From: Centropus unirufus
Lineage: Eukaryota > Chordata > Aves > Cuculiformes > Centropidae
Reading direction: 5' to 3'
NCBI GenBank assembly: GCA_013397695.1
Contig: VYZI01000002.1
Span: forward strand, 9,406,660-9,470,659
DNA length: 64,000 nt
A program made the position numbers and the translations under genes. The notes beneath the pieces were generated by a model, which ran no database searches, was not told where the DNA came from, and worked only from the letters and a program-made list of their open reading frames with translations. This document shows, piece by piece, positions 1 to 13,800 of this stretch; position 1 is the first letter of the stretch; each line of letters starts with the position of its first letter.

Positions 1-3000
1 GTTTTTCAAGAGAAAAAAATGCTATGAATTCTATTAAAATATCTCTTCCTAATTACTTCATAAAAAATGACAATTAGCTGCTGCAATACACAGAATATGA
101 GCAAAGAACAAATAATTTCCAAAAGTGGAGAGGAATCCTCTTTTAAATTAAACTTTCTTGCTCTTCTTCACAGATGCTTTATATAAGCTTGTCTCCTCTG
201 AAAAAAAAGGTATATATTCTTTTGAAACGCATTCACTTGAGTTTCAGAGGAAAGACATAGTGAAAGAAAATTATCCTTTCTCTTCATGTATCAGGAAAAG
301 GACAAAATCATGTGGAAGAAGCAGGAAAAAGGAAGATATTTTATCACCTTAATATACAGTGATAGCCTGTCATTATAATAGCAATTTATTTATCTGTTTT
401 CTTTATTCCCTTCCACTTTAATAGGAAGACAGGTTATAATATGTCTTTCTTTGGAAAGATGTCCTTTTCAGATAAATCTTTCCAGTCATCAATGTTAATC
501 TATTTTCTTTCCCCTTTCCTAGCTTCATCTGCAATTTCTCTTTCCATTTCATTCATATTGGATGTAAATTTCAAGTGCATATCCTTATCCTTTCAGTAAA
601 ATTTTCAGGAATTATTTTCTACAAGCAGAGCTAGTGATTTTCTTCTTTACGGTGGAACACAAAATCTCTTTATTTTTCAAAATACAGAGATTTTTTTTTC
701 TGAATTTGGTGAACAACACAATGAGATTACTTTTTAATTATTATTTTTTTCTTTTCCATTCATGTGAGAAAAAAGATAAAGTTCTGCAGAGCTTAAAGTG
801 CAAGTAAGTCACACAACTATTTAAAAATGCATACTGTAGGAATTAGACGTGACCATCATCACCATACAAAATTGCAATACTATAACAGGGAGTTGCTGCA
901 ATGTAGTTGAACAATTTTAACAGTTAATCCAGTGGATCAGAGTATTTACCCCAGGATGAACAATGACAAAAATTATCTGGGTCAGGCAATACTACAGCAA
1001 AAAGCATGTTCTTCCCAAAATCTACAAGGACTGAATATAGCAGCTTTGTAAAAATTGTTTCTCACTGTTTTCCTAATTTCAATTTGAAAACATTTTTGTA
1101 AAGAAATCCATAGCTTTTTATTATAAAGTATTTTGCTTGCTTCCAATTAGTGTGTATTAGATCACCTTAAATTAGAACCTATGCTGACCACTATAAATGT
1201 GTGTATGTTTTTGCAACTAAATGTAACATATTAAAAAAGGGAAGCATCTTATTAAAACAGTTAAGTGTAGAAAAATAATTAGATGTATAAATAATTAATG
1301 GCATAGCACAAATGTATTGGATTTTACCACTATTTCAAAGGTGATTTTATTGAATTTTAAATGAAGTGAAGCTGAATTTTCAAAGCTTTAACAATGATAT
1401 GATATGATATTTCTTTCACAGTGACAATTCCTTCTCCATTTTCCTCAAATGAAAAATTTTGCTTAGAGAAAGCAAGAAGTTGGTAAGTCATAACTGCAAC
1501 GGTGTTTTCTCAGTGGTAATGAAAATGTGCAGGAGAATCAGTTCAGAATGTAACTTTATGCAGCCTTCTCAGTCTGTCAGAAGAACTGTAAATCCTATGT
1601 TGAAGATTTGCAACCAAATTAAATAGATTTTGGCTCTGCTCCTGCTCTAAATGGGTACTGTGAAGATATCCATGAAGTTTGCATTATTCAATAGAAAATA
1701 CAAAGAAAGATGGAGATTCAGTGCTTTGCAAACTTTGTGCCATTTCACTGCCCCACTTTTGCCAGAGAGAAAATAGATACTTTGTATTGATTTTTGTCAA
1801 AGTGCCAATTGTATTTTTTTCAGTAGTAATAATATACAATGGTCTCCAGTTCTGACTGTGGAAATGTAGACAATTGTAAATCACTCTATATATTTCTGCC
1901 TGGGTTAGTCGAGATTATTTTGAGACAGATTGAGCAAACGTAGTATTAAAAAATGCTATTTTAGTATCGTAGCACAATATGCGGCTCATAATGGTAAAAA
2001 TGTCAAAAAAACCCCCAACCCCAAAACCATAAAAAACCCTTTACAGATAAAACTACATTTTGCAAAACACGAGGAAGATACAGAATTCTGTTTGTAGGTA
2101 CTCTTCTTTCCCTTTTTCAGATTTTGAGAAAAGCACTACCTTTGTTAAAGGGATCTCATTAATACCATACTCTTTGTCATAAATACTTCCATTTAGACTG
2201 CAATTCAGTTAGAAAACCTATCTCGATCCATATGGAATTGGCTTAATTAAGATAGACTATTATTTTGGACCATGCTAATTAATAGCTTAGGTATGGATTC
2301 AACTTTAAGCTTTTAGTAGTCTCTCAAATATACAGTGGTCTCTCAGAGGGAGACAGCTGCTCACCATTAACATGCAAGTCTAATATATTCAACTTGAAAA
2401 TGAACCTGAATACTTCCAGCTCAGCTTTGCCATTATACATATCGGAAACATTCTTGTCACCCAAGTATTCCTAGTACTTCTTCTTCCATCTAATTATGTC
2501 CCAGACCCTTAAACCAAGTTAGAGAAGAACTGATGTGCTTATTGCTCACTGAATTCCTGGCGGGGTGGAAAAAAGCCAGGAGCAGAGTGGACTGAAAACA
2601 TTGTCCTGCCTTCTGTCATGGCACTGTGGCACTGCCAAAGGCTTCCAGAAACAGTGGAAGTGAGGTGGATTCTGCTTCCTATAGGAGGGAGGTAAACTTA
2701 ACAGGGGTAGTAAATAATATAAACAAGACCTCCATTACTTTCCTTCTCTTAATACTGTTCAGGTTACAAAAATTGCTGGCTTCATGATGGTTATTTGATT
2801 ATTGCTTCTCATGTTTTCCCTCTAATTTTTTAGTTCTATCTTTCCCTTATTATCTTGTGTGACTGACTGCAAGAAGGAGATATGATTTTTATTTTATACT
2901 TGTGCACTTCCAGTTGCACACCTAAATGAGACCCCCGAACAAGATGTAGATTTACAAAAGCTGTTGAGCCTTGAATTTGCTTCCTTTAACTAAAGTCAAC

Positions 3001-4171
3001 CATTGCAGTAGACTATTTGAATTACTTATGTAGTCCTCTAGACTGTGACTTCTAAAATTGTTCTGGATAATTGGTCCTTCAATCACAAGAGTTGTAGCTG
3101 TCCTTTCAGCTTCTCAACATCCTATTCTCTATTGAAAAAACTATATTCTCTCTATTGGGAGTCAAGGGTCAAATCCTCAGTAGATCAACCCCTTAGCCAA
3201 CAATTAGTATGGTACGAATTGCCTGCAATTATTGCCAAATATATATATTACATATGCATTTGTTAAAACTCACTACACAATGAGAATGCTTCTGTCTCAA
3301 ATAATTCTATTCTGAGTGACATGTGGATTCTCCATATTAGGGTGACATACAAATGCTTCATATTGGCCATATATTAATGACTCTTCAGAGGTTCATGAAT
3401 TATGTTAGCAATGATCTTTTCTACTAATAAGCATAAAATTCATCAGTGTGTTCACTTTGTGGTTAATATAGAGAAGGATTTGCTAATACTACCTGCGTTT
3501 TAATGTCTTCCTTTTCCTCTGTCATGTTAGTTATACCTTCCTTTGGACTATGCAGCACAAAAAATCTGTTAATTATTTTTCTCTGTGTAGCATGCTTTTG
3601 TGGTGGCACCTTTCAGTTTTATTCCAGCCTTCTTAAAACAAGCTATGGTTCTGAAAACGTTATTATAAGTTAATAAAGACATCATTACTTTAATCTTATG
3701 TAGTTTTCTTCTGTGAAATCAAGACTGAAGGAAAGTATTTGAGGAGGTGACAGATTTTGTATTTCATATGTTGTTTCCTCGGTCAGAGCTCCTGCTGCTG
3801 CATAGCTCTGTATGTAAACAGTTTGCTTGAAAAATAGTGGTGTTGTCTTTCTTGATTTTTATTTCATTTGGAATAAATCATGCCTCTGCTTTCAGATTTT
3901 CCAAGATTAAAAGTACATCTAAATTAATGTCAACTTTAGGAACCTATTATTATGTCAGTAGCTTGCAATCTATGATATTAATGTCAAATATAACTAGTAA
4001 AGTAGGGAGATGAGACTAGGAATAGATATTTTTGATGATCTGACTCTTTTTTCTTCTTTGCTTTAACTTCCTTCATGATAATAAACAAGCTTCTGCTGGT
4101 CCACATTCTCAGAAATATTTTTTTTTCTCTGTAAAACAGATTATTCAGGGGGAAAATGTCTTTAGTTATCT
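1..4171. other. Unique AT-rich non-coding DNA, no gene seen
   Basis: No exon, RNA gene or recognisable transposon stands out here. The sequence is AT-rich with many short A and T runs, and open frames are short (under 75 codons) without recognisable motifs. A three-unit ATATG run near 1393-1410 is the only small tandem repeat I noticed. A slightly GC-richer patch around 2560-2700 was checked and matches nothing I know. Confidence 0.6.
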
Positions 4172-4787
4172 TATGTGAAGGCCAACAACCTCCTGGGCTG
4201 CACAGGTAGGAGTGCTACCATCTGGTCAAGGGAGTTCACCCTTTTCTACTGAGCTCTGGTGACACACGATTGAAGTGCTGTCTTCATTTATGTGCTTTTC
4301 TTTATAAGAGAGAAATGAACATACTAGAGAAAGTACAGCAAAGGGCCACAAAGATAACTAAGGAATGGGAGCCTCTGTTATGTGAAGAGAGCTGAGGGAG
4401 CTGGCATTGTTCACTAGGGAGGAGAGAGTGTCCAAGGGGGGATCTTATCAAGGTATATATATCCTCATATGGCTGGTGAAAATAGGAGCTGGAGTCTTCT
4501 CAGTGGTAGCCAATGAAAGGACAAAAGGCCCTGGGCACAAACTAAGATACATGAAATTTCATGGAAGCATTTGAAAAACACTTTTCCTGTGAGACTGGTT
4601 AAATAGTAGTATAGATTGCCCGAAAAGTCTGCGAACTCTTCATTCCTCAGATATTCAAAACTGAACTGAACACAGTTCTGATCAACCTGCTCTAGATGAC
4701 CCTGCTTCTCCTTTAAGCTGGAAGCTGGACTAGACGAACTCCAGCACTGCCTTTCTACCTCAGTCACTCTTAGGTTTTGTGATTCTG
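4172..4787 (+). mobile_element. CR1 LINE fragment, 3' part (end of ORF2 plus 3'UTR)
   Basis: This is a decayed 5'-truncated CR1 on the plus strand. It begins in the C-terminal coding region after the RT core: GGCCAACAACCTCCTGGGCTGCA near 4180 resembles the CR1 stretch encoding A-N-x-x-L-G-C. It continues through the region AAAGTACAGCAAAGGGCCAC (4330s, encoding V-Q-x-R-A-T) and ends with a 3'UTR matching GGACTAGACGAACT...TTTTGTGATTCTG at 4728-4787, which corresponds to the CR1 3' terminus. The interior is interrupted and heavily mutated, and a minus-strand open frame across 4465-4767 is only antisense noise. The identification rests on order and similarity to other CR1 copies in this window, especially 57400-58047. 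It is non-functional. Confidence 0.8.
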
Positions 4788-6022
4788 GGATGAAACTCTT
4801 CCCATGTTTGAATCAGTTGAGGAGAATGGGAAAAGAAGAATAACAATTTTAGAAAACCATACCTCACAAAGTTAATTTAAAATATGAGATATACACATTT
4901 CTGAGTAGGCAATTGAACTATTCAACATGATTGGATACCTGGAAAAGGGTGTGAAACCTTGAAAATTTCTCTTGATTCTTATTTATAAAAAAATCTGTAG
5001 ATATCTGTTTGCTCATTCTCATCTCCTCTTGTACTTTCAAATCATTGTTGTGCATTATCCTGTAAAGGTTATACATATTGTATTAAAGTTTTGGTGGAAT
5101 TAATAAACTGGACTTAGATACAAAATAGAAATGGTGGAAAAAAGAAGTACATATGTATCTCTGAGAAAAAGCTGAGAATAACATGGAGGTTATCTAGGGC
5201 TCTTTAAATTTTCCTAGTGTTAAATCACATCTGGACGACCACATCTGAATGTGCTAGACCTAGCAGAGTAAAAATTATCTCTTTTGAAGTGAGAGAGGTT
5301 TTATATTCATGCAGATGGAATGTAATGATTGAATAAACTTTATAACAGATATTAGGTAGGACTGTGTATCATTATCAGCTGCCTTTTTCGATTATCTGAA
5401 AGAAATAAAGAGGATAACCTCTCAGAATACAAGAGTTATTGGTAGAAAATAGGAAAATATGTATGCTCAGAGACCAAAAAGTCAGTCAGCACTGGATTGC
5501 TGATGGTGTAGAGCAACTGTGTAATTTCAGAAAAGCTAAAACATTCAAAAGGCTTAGAAGGGGAAGCAGTATAATTTCATTGAGAGACAACAAAAAGTTC
5601 GATGAAACAATTTACTGAAATGATAAAATTATTGTAATATAAATGTAATGATGATTCAGAATGTACTGAACCCTTAAAAAGGATGATTTCTATCTTTTTA
5701 AGGGATTTAAAACAGATCTCATGAAGTCTATGTAGATCTGGAATTACAAATGCCACTCATTGGAAGTCCAGTCACGTTTCAAAACTCAAAGGCATCAGCA
5801 TAAAGTGTGAAATTAAACAGTCGCAGGTATTAGTTGTCAGCATCTTACTTTATGTTTTTGAGACATGAATGTCAAAGAAAACAGGTAATTAAAAAGATTT
5901 TTGCCAAACTGAATTGTTTCAGATAATGGACTGTTTTATAGGGATATAAGGCATCATTTAGGTTGATATTTTATATCACTAAGATGATCAGACAAAGAAA
6001 ATTTCTATTTGAAAGACCTATA
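4788..6022. other. Spacer between CR1 copies, no gene seen
   Basis: Unique AT-rich sequence. A short stretch at about 5215-5265 (CACATCTGGACGACCACATCTGAA) faintly recalls the CR1 segment encoding R-P-H-L-E, but it is too short to call. No splice-flanked open frame was noticed. Confidence 0.5.
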
Positions 6023-6890
6023 TAGAATCATAGAATGTCCTCAGTTGGAAAGGACCCACCAGGATGACTGAGTCCAACTCCTTTTCCTACACAGGACAAC
6101 CCCAAATTCACACCATATGTCTAAATACTCCTTGGATATTGTCAAACTTCACACCATAACTGCTTCACCAGGGTAGCCTCTTCCAGTACTCCACCACTGT
6201 CCGAGTGATGAAATTTTTCCCAATAATCCAAACTAAACCTCTCCTTGCACATCTTCCTGCCATTCCCTTGGGTCCTATAATTGGTCACCAGGGAGAAGAG
6301 ATCAGGACCAGCTCCTCATCTTGCAAGGAAGCAGTAAACTGCAATGAGGCCTTCCTTTTGTATTCTCCAAGCTGAATAGGCCAAGTGAATTTAGTTTCTC
6401 TTCATATGGTTTCCCTTTTAAACCCCTAACCAACTTCATGGCTCTCCTCTGAAAACTCTCCAGTAGCTTTATATCCATTTTATACTTTAGTGCCCCAAAC
6501 TGAACAGGGTACTCAAGGTGGGGCTGCACCAGTATGGGGTAGAGTGGGACGATCACCTCCCATGACTGGCTAGCGATGCTGTGCTTGATGAACCCCAGGA
6601 CACTGATGGCTCCCTTGGCTGCCAGCGCATACTGTTGGCTCATGTTTGACTTGCTATCAACCAGAATTCCATATCCCTTTCTGCAGTGTCTCACTCCCCA
6701 ATCTGTATGTACACCCAGGGTTGCTGTGTCCCACTTGCAAAATCTGGCACTTACCCTTGTTAAACTTCATGTGGATGGTGATTGCCCAACTCTCTCATTT
6801 GCCTAGAACTCTCTGTAGGGCCTTTCTATGCTCGAGTGCTAACAGCTCCCCCAAAGCACAATAACCATAGTTAGTATCATAGCAAGTAAT
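6023..6890 (-). mobile_element. CR1 LINE fragment, 3' half, minus strand
   Basis: The 3' terminus lies at 6023 (AGAATCATAGAAT, the reverse complement of the CR1 end), followed by the antisense of the typical CR1 3'UTR. Reading the minus strand, 6302-6694 stays open and encodes recognisable CR1 ORF2 C-terminal sequence: a stretch with A-A-K-G-A, L-G-F-I-K-H-S-I-A-S and S-W-E-V-I-V-P-L-Y, then P-H-L-E-Y-P-V-Q-F and L-L-E-S-F-Q-R-R-A-M-K-L-V-R-G-L. This region lies downstream of the RT catalytic core, so the copy has no catalytic residues. It fades out near 6890 in the segment matching CAGCTCCCCCAAAG...AGTATCAT. The 130-codon open frame is residual rather than selected. Confidence 0.85.
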
Positions 6891-7447
6891 GAAGTCAACC
6901 TGGTTGTAAGGAGATGGAAGGTAGTGTAGGTGCATGAACATGGTTTGATAATATAAATGTATTATATACATTCAATTAAAAATGCTAATTGACTAAGACC
7001 AAAAACTTTGTCAGGCATCATGCTCACAATAAGGCAACATTGCACAATTGAATTACTAACACAGATACAGGCAGAGGTTCTAGAATCTGTTCTGGTGATA
7101 ACTAAAGATGCCTTGACTTCAAAGAATTCTAATATCTGCTGCACATTGTCGCAAATGTATTTTTTTAGATAAAACTCATATTTAAATGTAGCGTGACTTA
7201 ATAGAGTTTGGTGATAAGGTCAATCTATTACTGCATGGAGGAAATATATGAGGGAAAATTGGGTTATATGTATTTACAGATAGGAAATTATATGTGCTTA
7301 TAGGTAAAAGATTGAATGTGCACACCTGATTCTCTATGCCAGCTGGCTAAGATTTCAAAGATTCATTCACCTGCATTTCCATCGAGTCAGCTGGTGTGAG
7401 TTTATTCCAGAGTTCAATTCCAAGGTAGGCAGGCTCTCAGTCATTGC
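6891..7447. other. Spacer between CR1 copies
   Basis: AT-rich unique DNA of about 560 bases. I see no exon, RNA gene or repeat. Confidence 0.5.
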
Positions 7448-8228
7448 ATCATAGAAACACAGAATCACAGAATAATTAGGGTTGGAAAAGACCTCTAAGA
7501 TCGTCCTGTTCAACTGTCAGACAAAGACCAACATGTCTACTAAACCATGTCCCAAAGTCTCTACACAATTTTTTAACACCTTCAGGGAAGGAGACTCAAC
7601 CACTTCCTTGGGTAGCCTGTTCCAATGCTTTACCACTCTTTCAGTAAAGAATTTTTTTCTAATACATAGTCTAAATCTCCTCTGGTGCCACTTTAGACCA
7701 TTTCATCTTGTCCTATCACTTTTTCCTTGGGTGAAGAGACCAGCATTCTGTATTCAAAGTGCCGAGTACAGGGGCATGATCACTTCCCTAGTCCTGCTGG
7801 CCACACTGTTCCTGATACAAGCCAGAACGCTGCTGGCCTACTTGGCCACCCAAGCCCACTGCTTGCTCATATTCAGCTGGCTGTTAACCAACATCACCAG
7901 GTCTTTTCCTGCCAGGCAGCTTTCCAGCCCCTCTTTCCTAGGCCTGCAGGACTGAATGGGGTTGTGCAAAACCTGGCACTTGGCCTTGTTGAATCTCATA
8001 CAGTTGGCTATGACCCATCAATCCAGCCTGTCTGGGTGCCTTTGCAGAGCCTTCCTGCCCTCAAGCAGATCGACAGTCCAATTTGGTGTCATCTGCACAC
8101 TTTCTGAGGGAGCACTCAATCCCTTTATCCAGATCATTGATAAGGATATTAGACAAGACTGGCCCTAACACTGAGCCCTGGGGAACACCACCTGTGACTG
8201 ACAGGCATCATTTCATCTGGATGTCTGC
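7448..8228 (-). mobile_element. CR1 LINE fragment, 3' part, minus strand
   Basis: The 3' end at 7448 contains two imperfect copies of the terminal motif (CATAGAAACACAGAATCACAGAAT). The rest reads as antisense CR1: 3'UTR at 7480-7740, then the ORF2 C-terminal region, reaching the RT motif that encodes S-G-V-P-Q-G (complement of GAGCCCTGGGGAACACCACC at about 8170-8192). Homology ends close to 8228. Long plus-strand open frames at 7482-7955 and 7727-8107 are antisense shadows, encouraged by the GC-richer CR1 sequence. Both sense frames are broken. Confidence 0.85.
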
Positions 8229-9831
8229 CATTAGTTCGTGTTGAAGTTCAGAGATGAATTTTCATTAAGCATACCTCTCCTCTGGGCCCTGAAGCAAATT
8301 GCTGCTGATTTGCTTAAAGGAAAGGGGTGGGACACATCTGTCACGCACACACGTAGGTACAGTTAGCCCACAGACACAGCTCTGGCTATGCTCTGTTTCT
8401 GCTGAAAATACATTATCTCTTCTTCCTCTCTTTTATCTTATCCTGCCTTTTGTATTCATCCCACAAAGCCCTAATTCCCAGAAATCTAAAGTCCCCAGTG
8501 TGCTGTTGCTTGTTATGCAGTATACTTGTTGGATTCCTTGTTCTGGATTCTTAATAGATCACAGATATGTAAAAGAGCCTAAACTGCCTCAGACAACATA
8601 GAGATATGCTACAGTCCTAGAGAATCAGGCTTTGTGAAAACCTGTTTTTTATTTGCCTTCCTCTGTTCCTCATTCCCTACAGAATGTATCTAAAATGATC
8701 TTTTTATATTAAAATATCCTATTTACACTGTCTTAGAGATTCTGCCTCCTTTTCTCATGAAACTACACCTAGAAAGGAGTAAGAAACTGGGTAAATCTAA
8801 ACGGAACTTGTGACCAGCTAATATTCTCCTTCATCTAAATCCCCTCTTGGAAGATGGACATGTCAGAACAGTATTCATAGTCACTTCAACAGCCCACTGT
8901 CCTCCCCTCGTGTCTGTGCAAGATATTTTGCCCACTTCTCTCATCTTCATATAAGGATTTTTTTAGTTTCAATACTTTGACCTAGTGAGGCCTGGCCTTT
9001 AGCGAGGTTATTAAACATATGGCAGATTTATTGCTATTGATTTACAGAATTTGCAGGTTAAAAAAAAGAAAAATCAAAAGCAACCTCCCCAGACCCGCCC
9101 AGGACAATGCTAATTATTAATCATTTAGCGTGGAACATTTCAGTTTTAGCAGTTAAAAATTCTGAAAGGCTATACTTAGGAGGCAAGAAAGTAGGGGGAT
9201 ATTTCTTTACTTCAAAAAGTAGAAAAAAACAGTTCTGCTTTTTTTTTTTTTTCTATAGAAGAGCATATTGCTTTTCCAGCTATAAGCAACTCATATATTC
9301 TGCTAAGTTAGAATTTATAATACTCCCATACTCCGGACTGGGACAAGATATAGTCCTGTAGTTAGCAGTGCGCCTTGCGTTACACCCATGAAAATCTTGC
9401 TAAGCTAGACTAAATTGCCAACATAAGTGTACTGTAACTTAAATTTGCACAGTAACCTGGACCAAGGATGCTAAAAGATGGCCACCAGCAGTCTCACAGA
9501 ACTGAACTTGAGATGCAGTAAACCCTCCTGCCTTCAGAAAATGGAAAAATACCAGTTTCTGAGATGCACTGTCCCTTTAGTAAGCAGTAAATACAAGTGG
9601 ACTAAAGGAGAGGGTAAGCAGTGAGATAATAGTATTCATATCACTAGTTTCTTCAGTTACTCTAGATAGAATTTCTTCAATTCTGAATGCTTAGATTTTC
9701 AATATTTGGCCTACATTTCTAATTTAGAAAGAGAAAAGTAAGAACGTTCCAACCTTTGAGCGAAAAAACAAAAAAACCCAGAATTCGCCACTTTCCTAAA
9801 CCACCCACCATTTATGCCAATTTTTGTTTTA
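8229..9831. other. Unique AT-rich DNA, no gene seen
   Basis: No gene or transposon recognised. A T-rich run sits at about 9239-9252. The stretch 9105-9130 (GCTAATTATTAATCATTTAG) contains several TAAT homeodomain-like core sites, which are common by chance in DNA this AT-rich. Confidence 0.5.
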
Positions 9832-10835
9832 CCATAGAACTATAGAAACATAGAATCTTTTGGGTTGCAAAGGACCTTTAAAGGTCATCTACTCCAACCA
9901 CTTTGCAGTGAGCATGGACATTTTCCACTAGATCAGATTGCTCAGAGCCCTGTACAACCTCACATTGAATCTATCCAGGGATAGGGCTTCTACTGTCTCT
10001 CTGGATAATCTGTTCTAGTGTTTCACTACACTCATTGCCAAAAAATTCTTCCTTAAATCTAGTCTAAGCCTACCCTATTTTTGTTCAAAACCATTACCAC
10101 TTCTTCTCTCACAACAAGCCCTGCTAAAAAAGTTTGTCCCCATTTTATAGGCTCCCTTTAAGTACTGAAAGGTTGCATTAAGGCATCCCCAGAACTTTTT
10201 CTCCTTCAGGCTGAAAAACTCCAACAACATCAGCCTTTTCCATTGCAGAGGTGTTGCATCCCTCTGATGATTTTTGTGGCTCTTCTCTGGACCTGCTCCA
10301 ACAGGTCCATGTCTTGCCTGTGCTGAGGTCTCCAGAGCTGGATGAAATACTCCAGGTGGGGAGTATGAGGAGAGAATCACCTCCCTCAGCCTGCTGGCCA
10401 CACTTCATTTGATGCAGCCAAGGATATGGTTGGCCTTCATGGGCCAGCTCATTATCCAGCTTTTCAGATACTAGTAGCCCCCTGTCCCTCTTGGCAGAGC
10501 TGTTCTCAATCTCTTTACCACCTAGTTTATGTTGATACTTGGGGTTGTCCCGGCCATGTGTGAGACCTTGAACTTGGCCTTGTTGAACCTCATGACATCC
10601 ACATGGGCCCACTTCTCAAGCTCATCCAAGTCCCTCTCATGGTGTCCCAACCCTCAGGCAGGTCAACCATACCACCCAGGCTGCTGTCTTCTGCAAACCT
10701 GCTGAGGCTGCACTTCATCCTGTTATCTATGTTATTGATGAAGATATTATACTTTAGTGGTCCCAGTACAGGTCCCTGAGGGAAACCACTTCTCACCAGA
10801 CTCTATCTGGACAGTGAGACATTTTCAGATTTTGA
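9832..10835 (-). mobile_element. CR1 LINE fragment with RT motif remnant, minus strand
   Basis: A minus-strand CR1 of about 1 kb. The 3' terminus is at 9832 (CCATAGAACTATAGAAACATAGAATC). On the minus strand, 10590-10796 encodes part of the reverse transcriptase: G-F-P-Q-G-P-V-L-G-P (motif S-G-V-P-Q-G-S-V-L-G-P in intact copies), then S-R-F-A-E-D-S-S-L. In active CR1 elements this last box is F-A-D-D-T-K-L and carries two catalytic aspartates; here the first is Glu. Downstream, 10178-10612 holds the C-terminal region in a different frame, so at least one frameshift is present. The 5' boundary near 10835 is approximate. Confidence 0.85.
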
Positions 10836-13800
10836 GATACTTCTAATCTGTGAATTTTGGTGCTTAAACTCTTTTTGCAAATCCAGTTTCCTACAGAATG
10901 AACATATGAGCCTCAAATGTCTCCTTTAAATAAGTACCTGGGCAAAGCAAGTGATGTTTGAGCTCACAGCTGTTATAGTTTAGCCGAGCCATTGGTACGG
11001 TAAACAAATGCTTCAGCCTATCAAAGCTTTTAATTGCACTTCAATGACAAGTATATATCTTCATTGCACTCCAATCTATAGGAGTGCATAACCTTCCAGT
11101 TTTTAACTGAAAGTGGATTCTTTTTCCTTTGTTCACTTCTTAGTTAGTCTGTTTCTTCTAGATTTTGTTTATATTAATAAATTGTACCTGAATCCTTTTT
11201 GCCCTACTTAGGCATAGTTGGTAATGTTCCTTTGTTTTTAATGTCAGACATAGATTTTTCTTTTCTCATCTTATTACTTATCATTCATATTTAATGCTGC
11301 ACACAGAATTATCTTTTAGACTCTTTTTACCTTTTGATTTCTTATATTTAATGACACACCCAATTGTTTGATATCCTTTTTTCCCCTAGGAACCTGTCAC
11401 TGCTCTCTATTTAGCTGCTTTGAACTAGCTTTCATCTTTTAGTATTTAAACCATCGTAGTCCTCAAGTATCATGGCACATCGTTCCTCATTATTTACTCC
11501 TCCTGACTATACCATTCTCTTCAAACTAATGCTACTTTTTTCTTTGTTTCCTGCTCTTTGTTTTTAATTTTCCAAGTCAGATTTACACTTATTACATGAC
11601 TCTCACACCTAAGGTATTGTCATTAACCTCAGATGTGAGACTTTATCAAAAGGGATTTCAGAATCTTGTCTGAAGTGTCTTACCTACAGTAGCTCATTTG
11701 TCATCTGTATCTGAGGAGGGTTATTGAATGACAGAAGGCGCCTCACCCTGGAAGGTAAGTGCCCAAACTCTTTGAGTCCTTTGTTTGAATGTAGGTCTCC
11801 AACATGGCAGTCTACAACAGAAGCACTTGACAAAAGGACTGATTTTTACATCCAACACTGGAAGAATGCATATAATTTCCATGTATTACATGGTGTATAT
11901 ACTACATAATTTGAAACATTCTTTTTCTAGCTACATTCAATAGATTGTTTGAAGCCTTTGCTGTCTATATTGAATATGATGTCTGTTACAAAAATGTCAT
12001 TAACTTTAGAATTAAACTCTCAACATTGGCAATCATTACTACATATTTCTATCAGATATTATAAATTGTTTGCCTGCCAACCAAAATCCAAATCTAAAGT
12101 GAAATGAGGTCTATGGAGACAGCCTTACTGGAAACGGATGAGTTTATCTTGTAGATGCTTCAATAAAGAACTTTTATTAATCTGCATTAACAGTTAAAAA
12201 TACTTTAAATGACGTTGATCCTTAAGGAAGAAATCAGTACATAAAGCAAAAATGTAATCCTTTTGCGAAAGTCAGTGTTATATTTTTACCCTGACATTTT
12301 GGGTAATGCTATTCATCCTATTTCAAGTAAAGTAGTTCATATTGATGAACAATTAAAGTGGAGTACAGGAAAATCTCTCGTATGAGTAGGATGGGAAAAA
12401 ATGGAATTTCTATGTTAGGAAGGAGGTAAATAAAAGCTAATATGGTAAAATCATGAATGAAAACCCAAACACTAAAGAACATTCGTTCTCCATGCTTTAT
12501 CCTACTGAAAAAAAAGATATTTTTTGTTTAATTAGAATGCAGTAAATTAAAATTGAACTTTAAATCTCACTTTTAACATGTATTGGTGGCCAAAAAAATA
12601 CCGGGAAAAAAAATCTCATGCCTTTGGACTTAAGCCTGTATTGAAAAACAGAGACGCCGGCAGGACTTTTGGGAATCAACAGTCAGAAGACATTTATAAC
12701 ACATCTAGCTTCAGTACTTTCCTCTAATGCATCTTTTGCTTGCTGTCACCTCACCTGAGACTATGTGTATCACTGATAACTTGGATGACACTTTCTCTTA
12801 GTGCTTACTGCAAATCCTGATAATAGGTAATAAATTAAATCCTTTATAACTACTGTCTTAATAGCTGATTTGATTCAAAGAAGCTCTGAATCAAGACGTA
12901 ATCAAAATTTTAGCCCTGAGGCTTCACAGTCTTTTTAGACTGATCAAAGCAGGAAGTTTAGCATTATGTTCAATCTAATCTAATCGAGACCCGCTACTAA
13001 CACAGGTGGTTTTGCTCTCCTTCGTGTCAGCCTTCCTTAAACGATCCTGCCCTTCTTAATGCTTTTTGTCTGTTTGGCTCACCTTTCTGGTCTAGCTCAT
13101 TCTCCAGCTACTTATGTGTACTTTGCAGCTGGTACTGAGCAGGCACTGGGAAAAATATGAGTAGATCATGATGGTCCCCTTTTGAACTGGATTATGCTTA
13201 AAGAAAGACGTGCGCTCTGGTCAATTTTTCTTCTTACTCTGATATGTTTCCCTACCAGTCTTTGAGAGCTAGTTTGTTCTTATAGCTCAGCAGATTTATT
13301 TTTTTTTTATATATGATTCATACCATTGCTCAATATAGGTAAAGCTAATATGGGAAAAGTGAGGAAGTAAATTTAAGCTGGCTGCGTAGCTAGAGAGAAT
13401 GCCAAATTCAAGATCTACTAATGATTTTGTTTCACACAACCTTTCAAAACACAGTGAAATAGGTGGTATAGAAATCACCATCTTGTACTGAAAAAATATT
13501 TCTGTCCTAGAAGGTTCAATACTAGCTCTCTTTCTGATATGAGAGTCTTAGATGACTTCAGGCTATATCCAGGATAAACAACATAGTGAATTGTACCCTG
13601 TTTAAAGCAGCGACTGGGGAGAGCTCTTTGGAATAACTGGCACAGTGCCCGAGTGACACAAATCACTCAGAAGGAGAGTGTAAACAATATTTTACTAAAA
13701 AAAATGCATATCCTGAAACATTTGCTACAAAATAATTAATGACCTATAGACGATTAATACCAACAAGAAGCTGTAAAGGCCGATGTTACTGTGAACAATC

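Noticed and set aside
1483..1490. Donor-like GTTG/GTAAGT
   Set aside because: Isolated hexamer expected by chance every few kilobases; no exon-like sequence around it.
5215..5265. Possible CR1 scrap (CACATCTGGACGACCACATCTGAA)
   Set aside because: Too short, with no continuation on either side in CR1 order.
7482..8168. Three overlapping plus-strand frames up to 157 codons
   Set aside because: Antisense shadows of the minus-strand CR1 at 7448-8228.
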